36,098 nucleotides of DNA from Janthinobacterium sp. GW458P (GTDB taxonomy: Bacteria > Pseudomonadota > Gammaproteobacteria > Burkholderiales > Burkholderiaceae_D). The notes under the pieces are model-generated. The model was not told where the DNA came from, searched no databases, and was given only the letters and a program-made list of their open reading frames with translations. The position numbers and the translations under genes are program-made. Positions 22,659 through 31,214 of this stretch are shown here, in pieces (the first letter of the stretch is position 1; the number at the start of each line of letters is the position of its first letter). Where the stretch lies: positions 1 through 36,098 of the forward strand of contig NZ_NEGZ01000057.1 of NCBI RefSeq assembly GCF_002127585.1, in the 5' to 3' direction.

Positions 22659-23305
22659 CTTATTACACGCAGTACCGCCACCTGGCGCTCGAGGGCGCCA
22701 AGCCTGCCCCCACGGCGCAGCAGATCGCCGCCATCGAAACTCTGCTGGAAGCACCGTTGCCGCCCGCTTTCCTGGCTTTCCTGCAAGTGGCCAACGGCGC
22801 CTGGTTCGACTACACGACGGATGTACCGGACGGCAACGGCGGCGTGGAAAAAATGGGTTTCAATACCTTTTTCAGCGCCGACGAAGGCGATTTTTGCGAT
22901 GAAACTTTCGTCGGCGAAATCCGCGCCGCGCGCCAGCATGCGGGCATGCCCGTGAAAATCCTGCCCTTCGCCCGCGATGGCGGCAATTCCATGGTCTATC
23001 TGGACCTGACGGAGGAAGGCGGCGGCCGCGTGCTGGCCTATGTGCAGGAGTTGCCGGGCTGGACCGGCAAGCGCGCCCACGGCTTGATGGCGCTGGCGCC
23101 CTCGTTCGACGCCTGGCTGGACAGCCTGTACATCGACCGCGACACGGTGCTCGATGAACTCGAACACAGCGTCTCGGAACCCTCGCACCTCGACGCGATG
23201 GCGGAATGGCTCGACATCGGCATGCCCGCCTGGCGCCGCGATGCCGGCATCGCCGCCTTATTTGCGCTCAAACAAGTCGAACTGTGCGCCAAGGAACAGG
23301 ACTAG
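22655..23305 (+). CDS. SMI1/KNR4 (SUKH) superfamily protein
   Basis: A 216-residue cytoplasmic protein with the SUKH pattern: a helix PTAQQIAAIETLLEAPLPPAFLAFLQVANGA, then DVPDGNGG...GFNTFF, the core strands MPVKILPFARDGGNSMVYLDL and APSFDAWLDSLY. SUKH domains serve as immunity proteins against contact toxins, and also as house-keeping regulators. No toxin gene is adjacent. The gene is coupled by ATGA overlap to the MerR regulator, an unusual partner. The last 50 residues (EHSVSEPSHLDAMAEWLD...) are a helical addition beyond the domain. Function beyond the fold is not predictable. Confidence 0.8.
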   Translation: MTYYTQYRHLALEGAKPAPTAQQIAAIETLLEAPLPPAFLAFLQVANGAWFDYTTDVPDGNGGVEKMGFNTFFSADEGDFCDETFVGEIRAARQHAGMPVKILPFARDGGNSMVYLDLTEEGGGRVLAYVQELPGWTGKRAHGLMALAPSFDAWLDSLYIDRDTVLDELEHSVSEPSHLDAMAEWLDIGMPAWRRDAGIAALFALKQVELCAKEQD

Positions 23306-23410
23306 TCCTACTGGCGGAATCGAAAGTGTCCTATGGGTGTGCGCGGGCTGCCGGCTTAATATTGTCATCAGCTTGCATAAAAATTCACTCATGACATGAA
23401 AGGAATTCCC

Positions 23411-23962
23411 ATGCGTATTTCCACCACGAGTTCCCACACATCCTCCCTGAAAAGCGTGGCCATAGCCGCCGCCGTGGCCTTGCTGAGCGGCATCGCCATC
23501 AACAGCATCGCCGCCGCCGCGCCCGGCGCATACGACAAGCAATTCCTCGGCAAGGCGGCCGATGCGGGCAGCACGGAAATTGTCGCCAGTAAATTGGCGC
23601 AAAGCAAAAGCAGCAATGGGGACGTGAAGAAGTTCGCCGATGCCATGGTCAGGGACCACACGGCAGTGGCAGACGAGCTGAAACAGCTGGCCAGCAGCAA
23701 GCACATCGAGGTCAGCGACCAGCCCGGCAAGAAGCACCAGGCGCAGATCGACAAGCTGGGCCGCCTGGAAGGCCAGCTCTTCGACAAGGAATACGCGGCA
23801 AGCATCGGCGTGGCCGCGCACAAGGATGCCGTCAAACTGTTTACCGACGCCAGCCAGAAGGCCAGCGATCCCGACATCAAGGCTTTTGCCGCGAAGACCT
23901 TGCCAGCGCTGCAACACCACCTGGAAATGGCCCAGGCCTTGCAGGCGGCACTGGCGAAATAA
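23411..23962 (+). CDS. DUF4142 exported protein
   Basis: A 183-residue protein with signal peptide (SLKSVAIAAAVALLSGIAINSIAAAA) and an all-alpha ferritin-like DUF4142 domain: QFLGKAADAGSTEIVASKLA, VKKFADAMVRDHTAVADELKQLA, GQLFDKEYAASIGVAAHKDAVKLF and LPALQHHLEMAQALQ. The His/Asp/Glu positions of the helices fit the four-helix bundle seen in the family; the role is unknown, and members are often stress-induced. ATG 23411 is chosen, with AAAGGAA six bases upstream; an in-frame ATG at 23396 has no ribosome site. It stands alone. Confidence 0.88.
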   Translation: MRISTTSSHTSSLKSVAIAAAVALLSGIAINSIAAAAPGAYDKQFLGKAADAGSTEIVASKLAQSKSSNGDVKKFADAMVRDHTAVADELKQLASSKHIEVSDQPGKKHQAQIDKLGRLEGQLFDKEYAASIGVAAHKDAVKLFTDASQKASDPDIKAFAAKTLPALQHHLEMAQALQAALAK

Positions 23963-24076
23963 ACGGCCATACGCAGCAATAAAAGGGGCAATGCATGCTG
24001 TACGTGCTGTACGGCAAGTGTTTCCGATCTTGACATACAATGCGGCTCACTCCGTTTCCGGCTCCGCCATGACCTC

Positions 24077-24463
24077 ATGCAGCTACTCAAGAAAACCAGC
24101 CTGATCGCCGCCGCCCTCCTGTTCGCCATCATGCTGGCAGGCTGGCTGTTCATCAAGGTGGCGGCGGCCCGCAACGCCACCGTGTACGCCCAGCAATGGA
24201 ACGAACAAGGCACGTGCGTGATCAAGACCTATGTGCCCCACTACGGCGACGGCGTGCCGCAGAACATCGTGCGCGCGCTCAGCACGTCCACCTTTTTCCG
24301 TGTTTACCACAAGGATGGCACCTTGCTGGAAAGCACTGAATGGGTGCTGGACATGCATGAGGACGGCATCCTCGACCATGCCCGCTGGGGCCAGAACCAG
24401 ACCCGCGCCATTTACCCGACGGACATGGGCGACGAAGGCTGGACCTTGCCCGCATGTGCGTAA
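24077..24463 (+). CDS. Small membrane-anchored protein, unknown
   Basis: A 128-residue protein with one N-terminal membrane helix (about residues 8-30, SLIAAALLFAIMLAGWLFIK) and a periplasmic domain of about 95 residues. Notable parts are GTCVIKTYVPHY, FFRVYHKDGTLLESTEW and a C-terminal DEGWTLPACA; two Cys (in GTCV and PACA) could form a disulphide. It is not recognised as a named family. It precedes another orphan gene by 28 bases, so the two probably form an operon. A role as envelope or immunity protein is possible but not supported by direct evidence. Confidence 0.62.
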   Translation: MQLLKKTSLIAAALLFAIMLAGWLFIKVAAARNATVYAQQWNEQGTCVIKTYVPHYGDGVPQNIVRALSTSTFFRVYHKDGTLLESTEWVLDMHEDGILDHARWGQNQTRAIYPTDMGDEGWTLPACA

Positions 24464-24491
24464 ATATTTAGCAATCAAACGAAAGACTCCC

Positions 24492-24908
24492 ATGCTGCGA
24501 GGCCCCTGGAGCGACGCTCCCTATCTGCCCACGCTCCACTATTTCCTCGGCCCGTTCGACGTGTATGACCGCGAAGAAACCCTGGGCGTGGAACTGGATA
24601 GCTGGGACATGAACGACCCGCTCCAGCGCGCTGCGCTGATACGGCGCGACATCAGCTCGCAGTACAAGGAGCTCAGCTACCGCCATCGCCATGCGCTGGT
24701 GGCCGTGCTGGCGCAGGCGCTGCTAGACCCTCACTATGACTTCCAGGCCATCCTCGAACATGACCCCGAGAGTACGCACGCCCTGCCCGCCCGATGGGAT
24801 GAAATGGACGACCCGCGCGCCTTTTTCGCCGATATCTACCGGCTGGTGCAGCAGGACTGGCGCGAGGACCTGGCGCGCGCGGCGGCGGAAGACCCGTCCG
24901 ACTGGTAG
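24492..24908 (+). CDS. Small acidic hypothetical protein
   Basis: A 138-residue soluble acidic protein with no signal peptide or membrane segment. Visible parts are a proline-aromatic N-terminus (RGPWSDAPYLPTLHYFLGPF), a helix around YKELSYRHRHALVAVLAQALL, and an Asp/Glu-rich end (WDEMDDPRAFFADIYRLV...AAAEDPSDW). The frame is open upstream within the preceding gene, but ATG 24492 lies 28 bases after that gene's stop with GAAAG upstream. Size, acidity and pairing with a membrane-anchored partner recall immunity proteins; this is only a resemblance. No family is recognised. Confidence 0.55.
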   Translation: MLRGPWSDAPYLPTLHYFLGPFDVYDREETLGVELDSWDMNDPLQRAALIRRDISSQYKELSYRHRHALVAVLAQALLDPHYDFQAILEHDPESTHALPARWDEMDDPRAFFADIYRLVQQDWREDLARAAAEDPSDW

Positions 24909-25146
24909 CGCGGCGCGCGCGCCACACTATCGCCACGATAGCCTGGCCCCTGCTTTTCACTCTGTAAACGCGATTGCGGCCATGCGCACGCAGCGTTGCA
25001 AAAACGCCCCACTCAAAAAAAATCTGTTGCACCAGCGCATGCTCGCTGGCATCGCGCTACCATGCACCGACGGCACTGCGCCAGACGCCGTCTCGCCGCA
25101 CCGGTTCACCACCGGCTTCCCATGCCGCAATTTGAAGGAGACTGTC

Positions 25147-25614
25147 ATGCCCAAGTTCGCCCCCGCCCTTTGCCTGTCGCTCATCGTTGCCGCAGCTGCG
25201 CTGCCCTGTGCCGCCGGCGCTGCCGAAGGCGGCGCCACGCGCGCCGACGCCGAAGCCATGGTCAAGAAAGGCGTGGCCTACATCAAGAGCGCCGGCGACG
25301 CCAAGGCGTATGGCGAAATCACGGCCAAGTCGCCGCAATTCATCCTGCATGATTTGTACCTGGTCGTCTACAAGCTCGACGGCACGGTGGTTGCCCATGG
25401 CGCCAACCAGAAAATGGTGGGCAAGAATTTGATTGAACTCAAGGATATCGACGGCAAGGCCTTCGTCAAGGAGAGAGTCGAGCTGGCCAAGAGCAAGGGC
25501 ACCTTCTGGCAGGAATACAAATTCACGAATCCCGAAAACAAGAAGATCGAACCGAAGGCCATGTACTGCGAAAAACTGGCCGACACCGTCGTCTGCGGCG
25601 GCATCTACCTGTAG
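25147..25614 (+). CDS. Stand-alone periplasmic Cache-domain protein
   Basis: A 155-residue exported protein: signal peptide MPKFAPALCLSLIVAAAALPCAAGA, then one small Cache domain (single Cache type 2): long helix (DAEAMVKKGVAYIKSAG...), strands HDLYLVVYKLDGTVVAHGANQ, KMVGKNLIELKDIDGKAFV, and TFWQEYKFTNP, ending with MYCEKLADTVVCGGIYL. Cache domains bind small ligands such as organic acids; as a free protein it would act like a ligand-binding subunit. ATG 25147 has AAGGAG six bases upstream. The chemoreceptor gene starts 60 bases further on, so it may be a ligand feeder for it. The cysteine pair (MYC...VVCG) could form a disulphide. Confidence 0.85.
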   Translation: MPKFAPALCLSLIVAAAALPCAAGAAEGGATRADAEAMVKKGVAYIKSAGDAKAYGEITAKSPQFILHDLYLVVYKLDGTVVAHGANQKMVGKNLIELKDIDGKAFVKERVELAKSKGTFWQEYKFTNPENKKIEPKAMYCEKLADTVVCGGIYL

Positions 25615-25674
25615 CCTGCCGCCGCGCCGCCAGCACCGGGATGGTTTTCCGCTCTTTTGACGATATGGGCTACG

Positions 25675-27225
25675 ATGAAAATCGCACACAAGATGTTGAT
25701 CGTTCCGGTGGTCGCGCTGGCTTGCCTGCTGGCCATGGGAGCCTTGTCCTATTTCGCCATGCAGCAAAACGAAAGCCGCATGCGCGACCTGAAAGACGTC
25801 ACCCTGGCGGCGGAGCGGCTGGCCAACCAGCAAGCCATCGCCCTGGGCCAGGTGCATGCCGATGCGTTTGCGAAGATCGCCATCGCCGCCAGCCTGTCGG
25901 ATGAGCAATTCAAGCAATTCGGCGCGCAGACGGATGGCCAGCTGAACGCCATTGCGCAAGGCTTGACGGAACTCAAGAAGTTTTCCGGCGCCGCCACGGA
26001 GGCGGCCCAGGCATTGCCGGCCATCGAGCGCTACCGGGCCAGCGTGGCGCAGGCGCTGGACCTGGCCTCGATGGACCCGAATACGGGCGTGGCCGCAATG
26101 CAAAATGCCGCCACGCACTATCAGCAAGTGCGCGTCCAGCTGCGCCAGGTCCTGCTCAACCTCGATCGCCGCACCGTCGACGCGCTGCAGGAAACAAAAA
26201 ATGCGGGCCAGCGCGCCGGCTGGCTGTCGCTGGGCACCATGGCCATCGGTTTTGCCTTGCTGGCCCTGATCGCCACCTGGGTGGCGCGTTCCGTCGTGCG
26301 CCCCATCGACGACGCCTGCCGCGCCGCCGAGTCGCTGGCCGCCGGCGACCTGACCACGCGCATCGACGCCCGGGGCGAGGACGAGGTGGGCAAGCTGTCG
26401 CGCGCCCTGGCCACCGTGCTGAAGAACTGGAACACCGTCTTGGGCGACATACGCCAGGCCGGTTCCACCATCACGGTGGAGGCGAGCGAAATCGCGCTCG
26501 GCAATGCGGACTTGTCGGCCCGCACGGAGGCGCAAGCCCACTCCCTTCAGGAAACGGCGTCGTCCATGCACGCCCTGACGGACACCGTGCGCGAAAACGC
26601 CAGCCATGCGCACCAGGCCAACCAGATGGTGCTGTCGACGTCGAACGTGGCGCTGGAGGGCGGCCGCGTCGTGGGCCAGGTGGTCGAGACGATGGGCTCG
26701 ATCAAGGCCAGTTCCGGGCGCATCGTCGACATCATCGCCGTCATCGACGGCATTGCCTTCCAGACCAATATCCTCGCCCTGAACGCGGCCGTGGAAGCGG
26801 CGCGCGCGGGCGAACAGGGACGCGGCTTTGCCGTCGTCGCCACGGAAGTGCGGGGCCTGGCGCAGCGCTCGGCCACGGCGGCGCGCGAAATCAAGCAACT
26901 GATCGAGGATTCCGTGGCCCGCATAGAAACGGGCAGCGAACTGGCCGACAGCGCCGGGCGCACCATGGGCGACATCGTCGCCTCCGTGCAGCAGGTGACG
27001 GAAATCATGAACGACATCACGGCGGCCAGCCAGCGCCAGAGCAAGGGCATCGAGGAAGTCAACAATGCCATCACGGAAATGGACGAATTGACCCAGCGCA
27101 ATGCCGCCCTCGTCGAGCAATCGGCCGCCGCCGCGCAAAGCATGCAGGACCAGGCGCATGATTTATTGCGCGTCGTCGATGCTTTCCGCCTGGGCGACGG
27201 CGGCCCGCCGCTGCTGCCCCGTTAG
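25675..27225 (+). CDS. Methyl-accepting chemotaxis protein (Tsr/Tar-like)
   Basis: A 516-residue inner-membrane receptor. TM1 spans about residues 8-28, a periplasmic four-helix-bundle-like region about 30-185, TM2 about 187-208, a HAMP domain ([22 protein letters not shown]) and a coiled-coil signalling domain. The tip is recognisable: [54 protein letters not shown]. It has no C-terminal CheR-binding pentapeptide. ATG 25675 begins MKIAHKM; TTG 25657 is an open upstream alternative without a better site. Together with the Cache protein immediately upstream it would sense periplasmic ligand and pass the signal to a CheA/CheW system elsewhere. Confidence 0.93.
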   Translation: MKIAHKMLIVPVVALACLLAMGALSYFAMQQNESRMRDLKDVTLAAERLANQQAIALGQVHADAFAKIAIAASLSDEQFKQFGAQTDGQLNAIAQGLTELKKFSGAATEAAQALPAIERYRASVAQALDLASMDPNTGVAAMQNAATHYQQVRVQLRQVLLNLDRRTVDALQETKNAGQRAGWLSLGTMAIGFALLALIATWVARSVVRPIDDACRAAESLAAGDLTTRIDARGEDEVGKLSRALATVLKNWNTVLGDIRQAGSTITVEASEIALGNADLSARTEAQAHSLQETASSMHALTDTVRENASHAHQANQMVLSTSNVALEGGRVVGQVVETMGSIKASSGRIVDIIAVIDGIAFQTNILALNAAVEAARAGEQGRGFAVVATEVRGLAQRSATAAREIKQLIEDSVARIETGSELADSAGRTMGDIVASVQQVTEIMNDITAASQRQSKGIEEVNNAITEMDELTQRNAALVEQSAAAAQSMQDQAHDLLRVVDAFRLGDGGPPLLPR

Positions 27226-27230
27226 TCGCG

Positions 27231-28313
27231 CTAGTACCGCTGCGGCATGGCGGCCCGGGAACAGGCTTGCATGGCCTTGCCTGTCTCGACCAGCGCGGGG
27301 TCGGTTTCCCGCCGCAAGACATTGCCCATGCGGAATTGTTGATGGTAATCGCCGAGCATGGCGGCATACAGGAAAACCTGATCCCGCCGGCGCCAGACGG
27401 CACTGTAGTTGCTGCCGGGAGCGACGGGCATGGCGCCGATGAAATAACTGTACAGGCCGCTAATCTTCTTCTTGTGCAGCCATTCCATCAATTGCACGAT
27501 GCGGTACTGTTCCAGCAGGCTCAGTTCGCTGACATTGGCGCCGGACAAGGCGTAATACAGTTCCAGCCTGGCCATCCAGTTGCCCTTTTCGCCTGCCGCC
27601 ACCAGCGCATTCCAGGCGGGGCCGGCGCGTAGCTTGCGTACCTCGTCAGGCGATCCCAGCCAGGCCTCGACGGCAGCCTGGTCCGGCACGGAGCCATAGT
27701 AGGCGGGCGCGCGGCAGACGAACTGGCGCGCGTCTGGCCCGTCCTCACTGAACTCGTCGGCGATGTACCTGGTGACCTTGTCGCCGATGCCCAGCAGGCG
27801 CTTGCCATAGCCGTCCAGGGTCCAGCTCGAAGGCAGGCGGCCCAGCCAGGCCAGCGCATCGTCGTTGGCCCGGGCTTCCACCGCATAGGCGGCGATTCTG
27901 GCCTGCATTTTCACTTCTTTCTGCTGCTCCGCCAGCTTGAGCGCCTCTTGCTCCTCGTCGTAGCGGCTGCTGGTCTTGGCCAGCTTGACGCAGTCCAGGA
28001 AAGCCTCCGGCGCGCCCTGCCAGCACCGGGCCGGCACCTTCAGCTGCCAGCGCATGCTGACGGTTTTCAACATATAGTTTTCCTCGCCCTCTTCCCCTTT
28101 GACATAGGCGCGGCCGTCCGCCTTGGTCACGCCCTTTGTCAGCTGCTTGCCGCCCGCCGTGCTCCAGGTGTACGGGTCATCGTCTTGCGGCACGCCGGGG
28201 GCGGCGTACAGGGTCAGGTAATGGCCGGCGGCGGCCGGCGCATCGGCCGCATGGCACAGCGGCGACAGCAGGGACAAGGTGAATAAAGTTCTTGCAGGCA
28301 ACAGTTTCAGCAT
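27231..28313 (-). CDS. Exported protein of unknown function, co-transcribed with cadR
   Basis: A 360-residue protein with a signal peptide (MLKLLPARTLFTLSLLSPLCHAADA). The body is largely helical: MKMQARIAAYAVEARANDDALAWLG, then a C-terminal part with AGEKGNWMARLELYYALSG, YRIVQLMEWLHKKKISGLYSYFIGAM and VFLYAAMLGDYHQQFRMGN, recalling Sel1/TPR-like helical pairs. Cys residues are few. No family is recognised with confidence. The start is only 12 bases after the cadR stop, so it is probably translated from the cadR transcript, though no clear ribosome site precedes it. It ends five bases from the chemoreceptor stop (convergent). A link to metal stress is possible through the cadR position only. 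Confidence 0.65.
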   Translation of the reverse strand: MLKLLPARTLFTLSLLSPLCHAADAPAAAGHYLTLYAAPGVPQDDDPYTWSTAGGKQLTKGVTKADGRAYVKGEEGEENYMLKTVSMRWQLKVPARCWQGAPEAFLDCVKLAKTSSRYDEEQEALKLAEQQKEVKMQARIAAYAVEARANDDALAWLGRLPSSWTLDGYGKRLLGIGDKVTRYIADEFSEDGPDARQFVCRAPAYYGSVPDQAAVEAWLGSPDEVRKLRAGPAWNALVAAGEKGNWMARLELYYALSGANVSELSLLEQYRIVQLMEWLHKKKISGLYSYFIGAMPVAPGSNYSAVWRRRDQVFLYAAMLGDYHQQFRMGNVLRRETDPALVETGKAMQACSRAAMPQRY

Positions 28314-28325
28314 GTAGCAATCGTA

Positions 28326-28757
28326 TCAATGAAGTTCGGTATGGCAGGCGCAGTCGTGGCCGCTGGCCGCCTCGGACAGGTTTTGCAGGATGGCGCAGTC
28401 TTGCGACGGCTGCGGCTGGTCGCACTGGTGGCGCAGGGTCACCAGCTGCTGCTGCAGGGTTTGCAGATTCGCCATCTGCCCGGCGATGCGCAGGATATGG
28501 TGATCAAGCAATTCATTGACTCTCTGGCAACCCTCGGCCGGATTGTTCTTAAATTCCAGCAAGGCGCGGATATCGGTCAGGCCGATCTGCAAGGAGCGGC
28601 AATGGCGGATGAATTGCAGCCGCTCCTGGTGTTCTTCCCGGTATTCGCGGTAGCCGGCGCTGTTGCGGCCCGGTTCCTGCAGCAAGCCCGCCTTTTCATA
28701 GTAACGCACGGTTTCCACGTCACAATCTGTCCGTTTGGCCAGTTCTCCGATACGCAT
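28326..28757 (-). CDS. cadR: Cd(II)/Pb(II)-responsive MerR-family regulator CadR
   Basis: A 143-residue metal sensor. DNA-binding part MRIGELAKRTDCDVETVRYY (residues 1-20) and EKAGLLQEPGRNSAGYREY. The metal ligands fit CadR: Cys77 (NPAEGC), Cys112 and Cys121 (HQCDQPQPSQDC), plus a C-terminal second site HDCACHTELH. CadR forms a dimer that untwists the cadA promoter when Cd, Pb or Zn binds. It is divergent from cadA and the operator in between (28792-28822) has the standard 19-bp spacing and a perfect dyad. PbrR is the nearest alternative; the C-terminal His/Cys tail favours CadR. Confidence 0.93.
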   Translation of the reverse strand: MRIGELAKRTDCDVETVRYYEKAGLLQEPGRNSAGYREYREEHQERLQFIRHCRSLQIGLTDIRALLEFKNNPAEGCQRVNELLDHHILRIAGQMANLQTLQQQLVTLRHQCDQPQPSQDCAILQNLSEAASGHDCACHTELH

Positions 28758-28791
28758 GGCATCCCCTTTTCATTCTTTCGTGCAAATTCTC

Positions 28792-28822
28792 TTGACCCTG
28801 TAGCGGCTACAGGGTTTCTAAT
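28792..28822 (+). promoter_or_regulatory. CadR-controlled promoter of cadA
   Basis: -35 TTGACC (28792-28797), 19-bp spacer CTGTAGCGGCTACAGGGTT (28798-28816), -10 TCTAAT (28817-28822). The operator is a perfect 10-bp inverted repeat ACCCTGTAGC-G-GCTACAGGGT (28795-28815), the known CadR/PbrR-type dyad. It sits 34 bases before the cadA start. Confidence 0.9.
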
Positions 28823-28855
28823 GAAAGCATACACGAAACCGGAAGGATGAATGCG

Positions 28856-31129
28856 ATGCCGCACGATAGCCACGATCATACCCACGAGCACAAGCAAGAC
28901 CATGAGCATGCGCCCAAGGCGACCAGCTGCTGCTCCAGCCAGCATGCGTGCTCGTCCACGCCTGCGGCCATTGCTGCGCCAGCCCTGCCCAGCGCCCCCA
29001 TCGCCGGCGCCCACACGGCCAAATACCGCATCTCCAACATGGATTGCCCCACGGAGGAACGCCTGATCCGCAACAAGCTGGCCAATATGGCGGGCGTCGT
29101 GGGCCTCGATTTCAACTTGATGAACCGCGTGCTCGACGTGCACCATACCCTGGCCTCGCTGGCCACGGTGGAAGCGGCCCTGCACGGCATCGGCATGCAG
29201 GCGATTCCCATGCAGGCGGACGCTGCTGTCGCGCGCGACCCGAACGAAGGCAAGCTGTCCGGCATGCAAAAGGGCTTGCTGGTCGTTTCCGGCCTGGCCG
29301 CGTTTGCTGCCGAAGCGCTGGCGTGGACCACGCATGAAGACGGTTCACCCCTCGTCATCGCCCTGGCCCTGCTGTCGATCGCCACGGGCGGCTGGCCGAC
29401 CCTGAAAAAGGGCTGGATCGCCCTGAAAACTTTCACCCTGAACATCAATTTCCTGATGTGCCTGGCTGTTTTCGGCGCCGTCGCCATCGGCCAGTGGCCG
29501 GAAGCGGCCATGGTCATCTTCCTGTTCGCCATCGCCGAGCTGATCGAAGGCTTGTCGCTGAACCGCGCGCGCAACGCCGTGCACAGCCTGATGCAGCTGG
29601 CGCCCGACACGGCCACCGTCGCTGGCGCGGGCGGCGCCTGGAGCCAGGTGAACGTGGCCACGGTGGCCATCGGCACGCTCATGCGCGTGAAACCGGGCGA
29701 GCGCATCGCCCTCGACGGCGTGGTGGCCAGCGGCGAGTCGTCCGTCAACCAGGCGCCGATCACGGGCGAGAGCATGCCGGTGGACAAGACCGTGGGCGAT
29801 GTCGTGTATGCGGGCACCATCAATGAACGGGGCTTGCTCGACGTCACAGTCACAGCCAACAGCGGCAACAGCACCCTGGCCAGGATCGTCAAGGTGATCG
29901 AGGATACGCAGGGCAAGCAGGCGCCCACGCAGCGCTTCGTCGACCAGTTCGCCCGCTATTACACGCCGGCCGTCGTCGTGTTCGCCATCCTCGTGGCCGT
30001 GCTGCCGCCCTTGCTGCTGGGCCAGCCTTTCATGGCCTGGGTGTATAAGGCGCTGGTGATGCTGGTGATCGCCTGCCCGTGCGCGCTCGTCATTTCCACG
30101 CCGGTCACGGTCGTCAGCGGCCTGACGGCGGCCGCGCGGCGCGGCATTCTGGTGAAAGGCGGGCAATTCCTGGAAACGGGCTACCGCATCAAGGCTATCG
30201 CCGTCGACAAGACGGGCACCCTGACCATGGGCAAGCCGGCCGTGACCGATGTCGTGGCGCTCGACGGCAGCGACCGCGACGCCATCCTGCTGCTGGCCGC
30301 CAGCCTGGACGCCAATTCGGCCCACCCGCTGGCCGCCGCCATCGTCAAGGCGGGGCCGCCCGCCGGCAGCCACCTGCCCGTCACCCAGTTCGCCGCCCTG
30401 CATGGACGCGGCGTGCAAGGCAATATCGATGGCCAGACATATTACTTGGGCAATGCGCGCCTGATGACGGAATTGAAGCTCTTGACGCCGGCACTGCAAG
30501 CCGTCCTGTTGCGGCTGGAACAGCAAGCCTACACGGCCATGGTGCTGGCCAGCCCGTCCGGCGCGCTGGGCGTGATCGCCGTGGCCGACGTGCTGCGCCC
30601 GACGGCGGCGTCCGCCATTGCCCGCCTGAATGCGCTGGGCGTGACCACCGTGATGCTGACGGGAGACAATTTGCTGACGGCCCAGCGCATCGGCGATGAA
30701 GTCGGTGTCAGCCTGGTCAAGGCGGAATTGCTGCCGGAGAATAAACTGGATGAAATCAAGGCCTTGCAGCAGCAGTTCGGCGTGGTCGCCATGCTCGGCG
30801 ACGGCGTCAACGACGCCCCGGCCCTGGCGCAGGCGGACATCGGCTTCGCCATGGGCGCGGCCGGCAGCGATACGGCCATCGAAACGGCCGACGTGGCCCT
30901 GATGGACGATGAATTGGGCAAGTTGCCTGAATTCATCAGCCTGAGCCAGCGCACGCGCAGCATCCTCGTGCAAAACATCAGCTTTGCCATCGGCATCAAG
31001 GCCGTCTTCTTCGGCCTGGCGCTGGCCGGCATGGCGACCCTGTGGATGGCCGTGTTCGCCGACGTGGGCGCCAGCCTGCTGGTGGTGGCGAACGGTCTCC
31101 GCTTGCTGCGTGGCAGCAAGAGCAACTAA
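28856..31129 (+). CDS. cadA: P1B-type heavy-metal ATPase (Cd/Zn/Pb exporter) CadA
   Basis: A 757-residue inner-membrane exporter of Cd(II), Zn(II) and Pb(II). His-rich N-terminus (HDSHDHTHEHKQDHEH), a Cys cluster (CCSSQHAC), an HMA domain with NMDCPTEE, and eight helices. Key motifs: TGESMPV (actuator), CPC in IACPCAL (about residues 406-408), DKTGTLT (Asp about 451), SAHPLA and GDGVNDAPAL (about 648). ATG 28856 is preferred: AAGGATG lies at good distance; ATG 28847 is an in-frame alternative that leaves no room for a ribosome site. It is divergent from cadR and follows a CadR promoter. ZntA is a synonym in some genomes. Confidence 0.94.
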   Translation: MPHDSHDHTHEHKQDHEHAPKATSCCSSQHACSSTPAAIAAPALPSAPIAGAHTAKYRISNMDCPTEERLIRNKLANMAGVVGLDFNLMNRVLDVHHTLASLATVEAALHGIGMQAIPMQADAAVARDPNEGKLSGMQKGLLVVSGLAAFAAEALAWTTHEDGSPLVIALALLSIATGGWPTLKKGWIALKTFTLNINFLMCLAVFGAVAIGQWPEAAMVIFLFAIAELIEGLSLNRARNAVHSLMQLAPDTATVAGAGGAWSQVNVATVAIGTLMRVKPGERIALDGVVASGESSVNQAPITGESMPVDKTVGDVVYAGTINERGLLDVTVTANSGNSTLARIVKVIEDTQGKQAPTQRFVDQFARYYTPAVVVFAILVAVLPPLLLGQPFMAWVYKALVMLVIACPCALVISTPVTVVSGLTAAARRGILVKGGQFLETGYRIKAIAVDKTGTLTMGKPAVTDVVALDGSDRDAILLLAASLDANSAHPLAAAIVKAGPPAGSHLPVTQFAALHGRGVQGNIDGQTYYLGNARLMTELKLLTPALQAVLLRLEQQAYTAMVLASPSGALGVIAVADVLRPTAASAIARLNALGVTTVMLTGDNLLTAQRIGDEVGVSLVKAELLPENKLDEIKALQQQFGVVAMLGDGVNDAPALAQADIGFAMGAAGSDTAIETADVALMDDELGKLPEFISLSQRTRSILVQNISFAIGIKAVFFGLALAGMATLWMAVFADVGASLLVVANGLRLLRGSKSN

Positions 31130-31173
31130 ATCCTGTCAGAAATATTTCAATCTGGACAATTGCTGTGAAAAAC

Positions 31174-31212
31174 GCTACTTTGGCGGCTGTTCCCCACCAC
31201 CGCCAAAGTAGC
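31174..31212. repeat. 13-bp perfect inverted repeat directly before the hydrolase start
   Basis: GCTACTTTGGCGG (31174-31186) and CCGCCAAAGTAGC (31200-31212) are perfectly complementary, with a 13-base loop. It starts 45 bases after the cadA stop and ends two bases before ATG 31215. On the minus strand it is followed by GTTTTTC, so it could terminate minus-strand RNA; on the plus strand no T-run follows. The start codon has no other ribosome site, so this RNA fold covers where one would be. Confidence 0.8.
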
Positions 31213-31214
31213 CG

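Noticed and set aside
24927..24941. CTATCG-CCA-CGATAG hairpin after the acidic orphan gene
   Set aside because: Only six bp with a three-base loop and no T-run; too weak to call a terminator.
25057..27159. 700-codon minus-strand open frame opposite the Cache protein and chemoreceptor
   Set aside because: Antisense shadow; the plus strand has clear family motifs and ribosome sites.
29345..30973. 542-codon minus-strand open frame opposite cadA
   Set aside because: Antisense to the conserved P-type ATPase motifs; His/Gln/Arg-rich noise.
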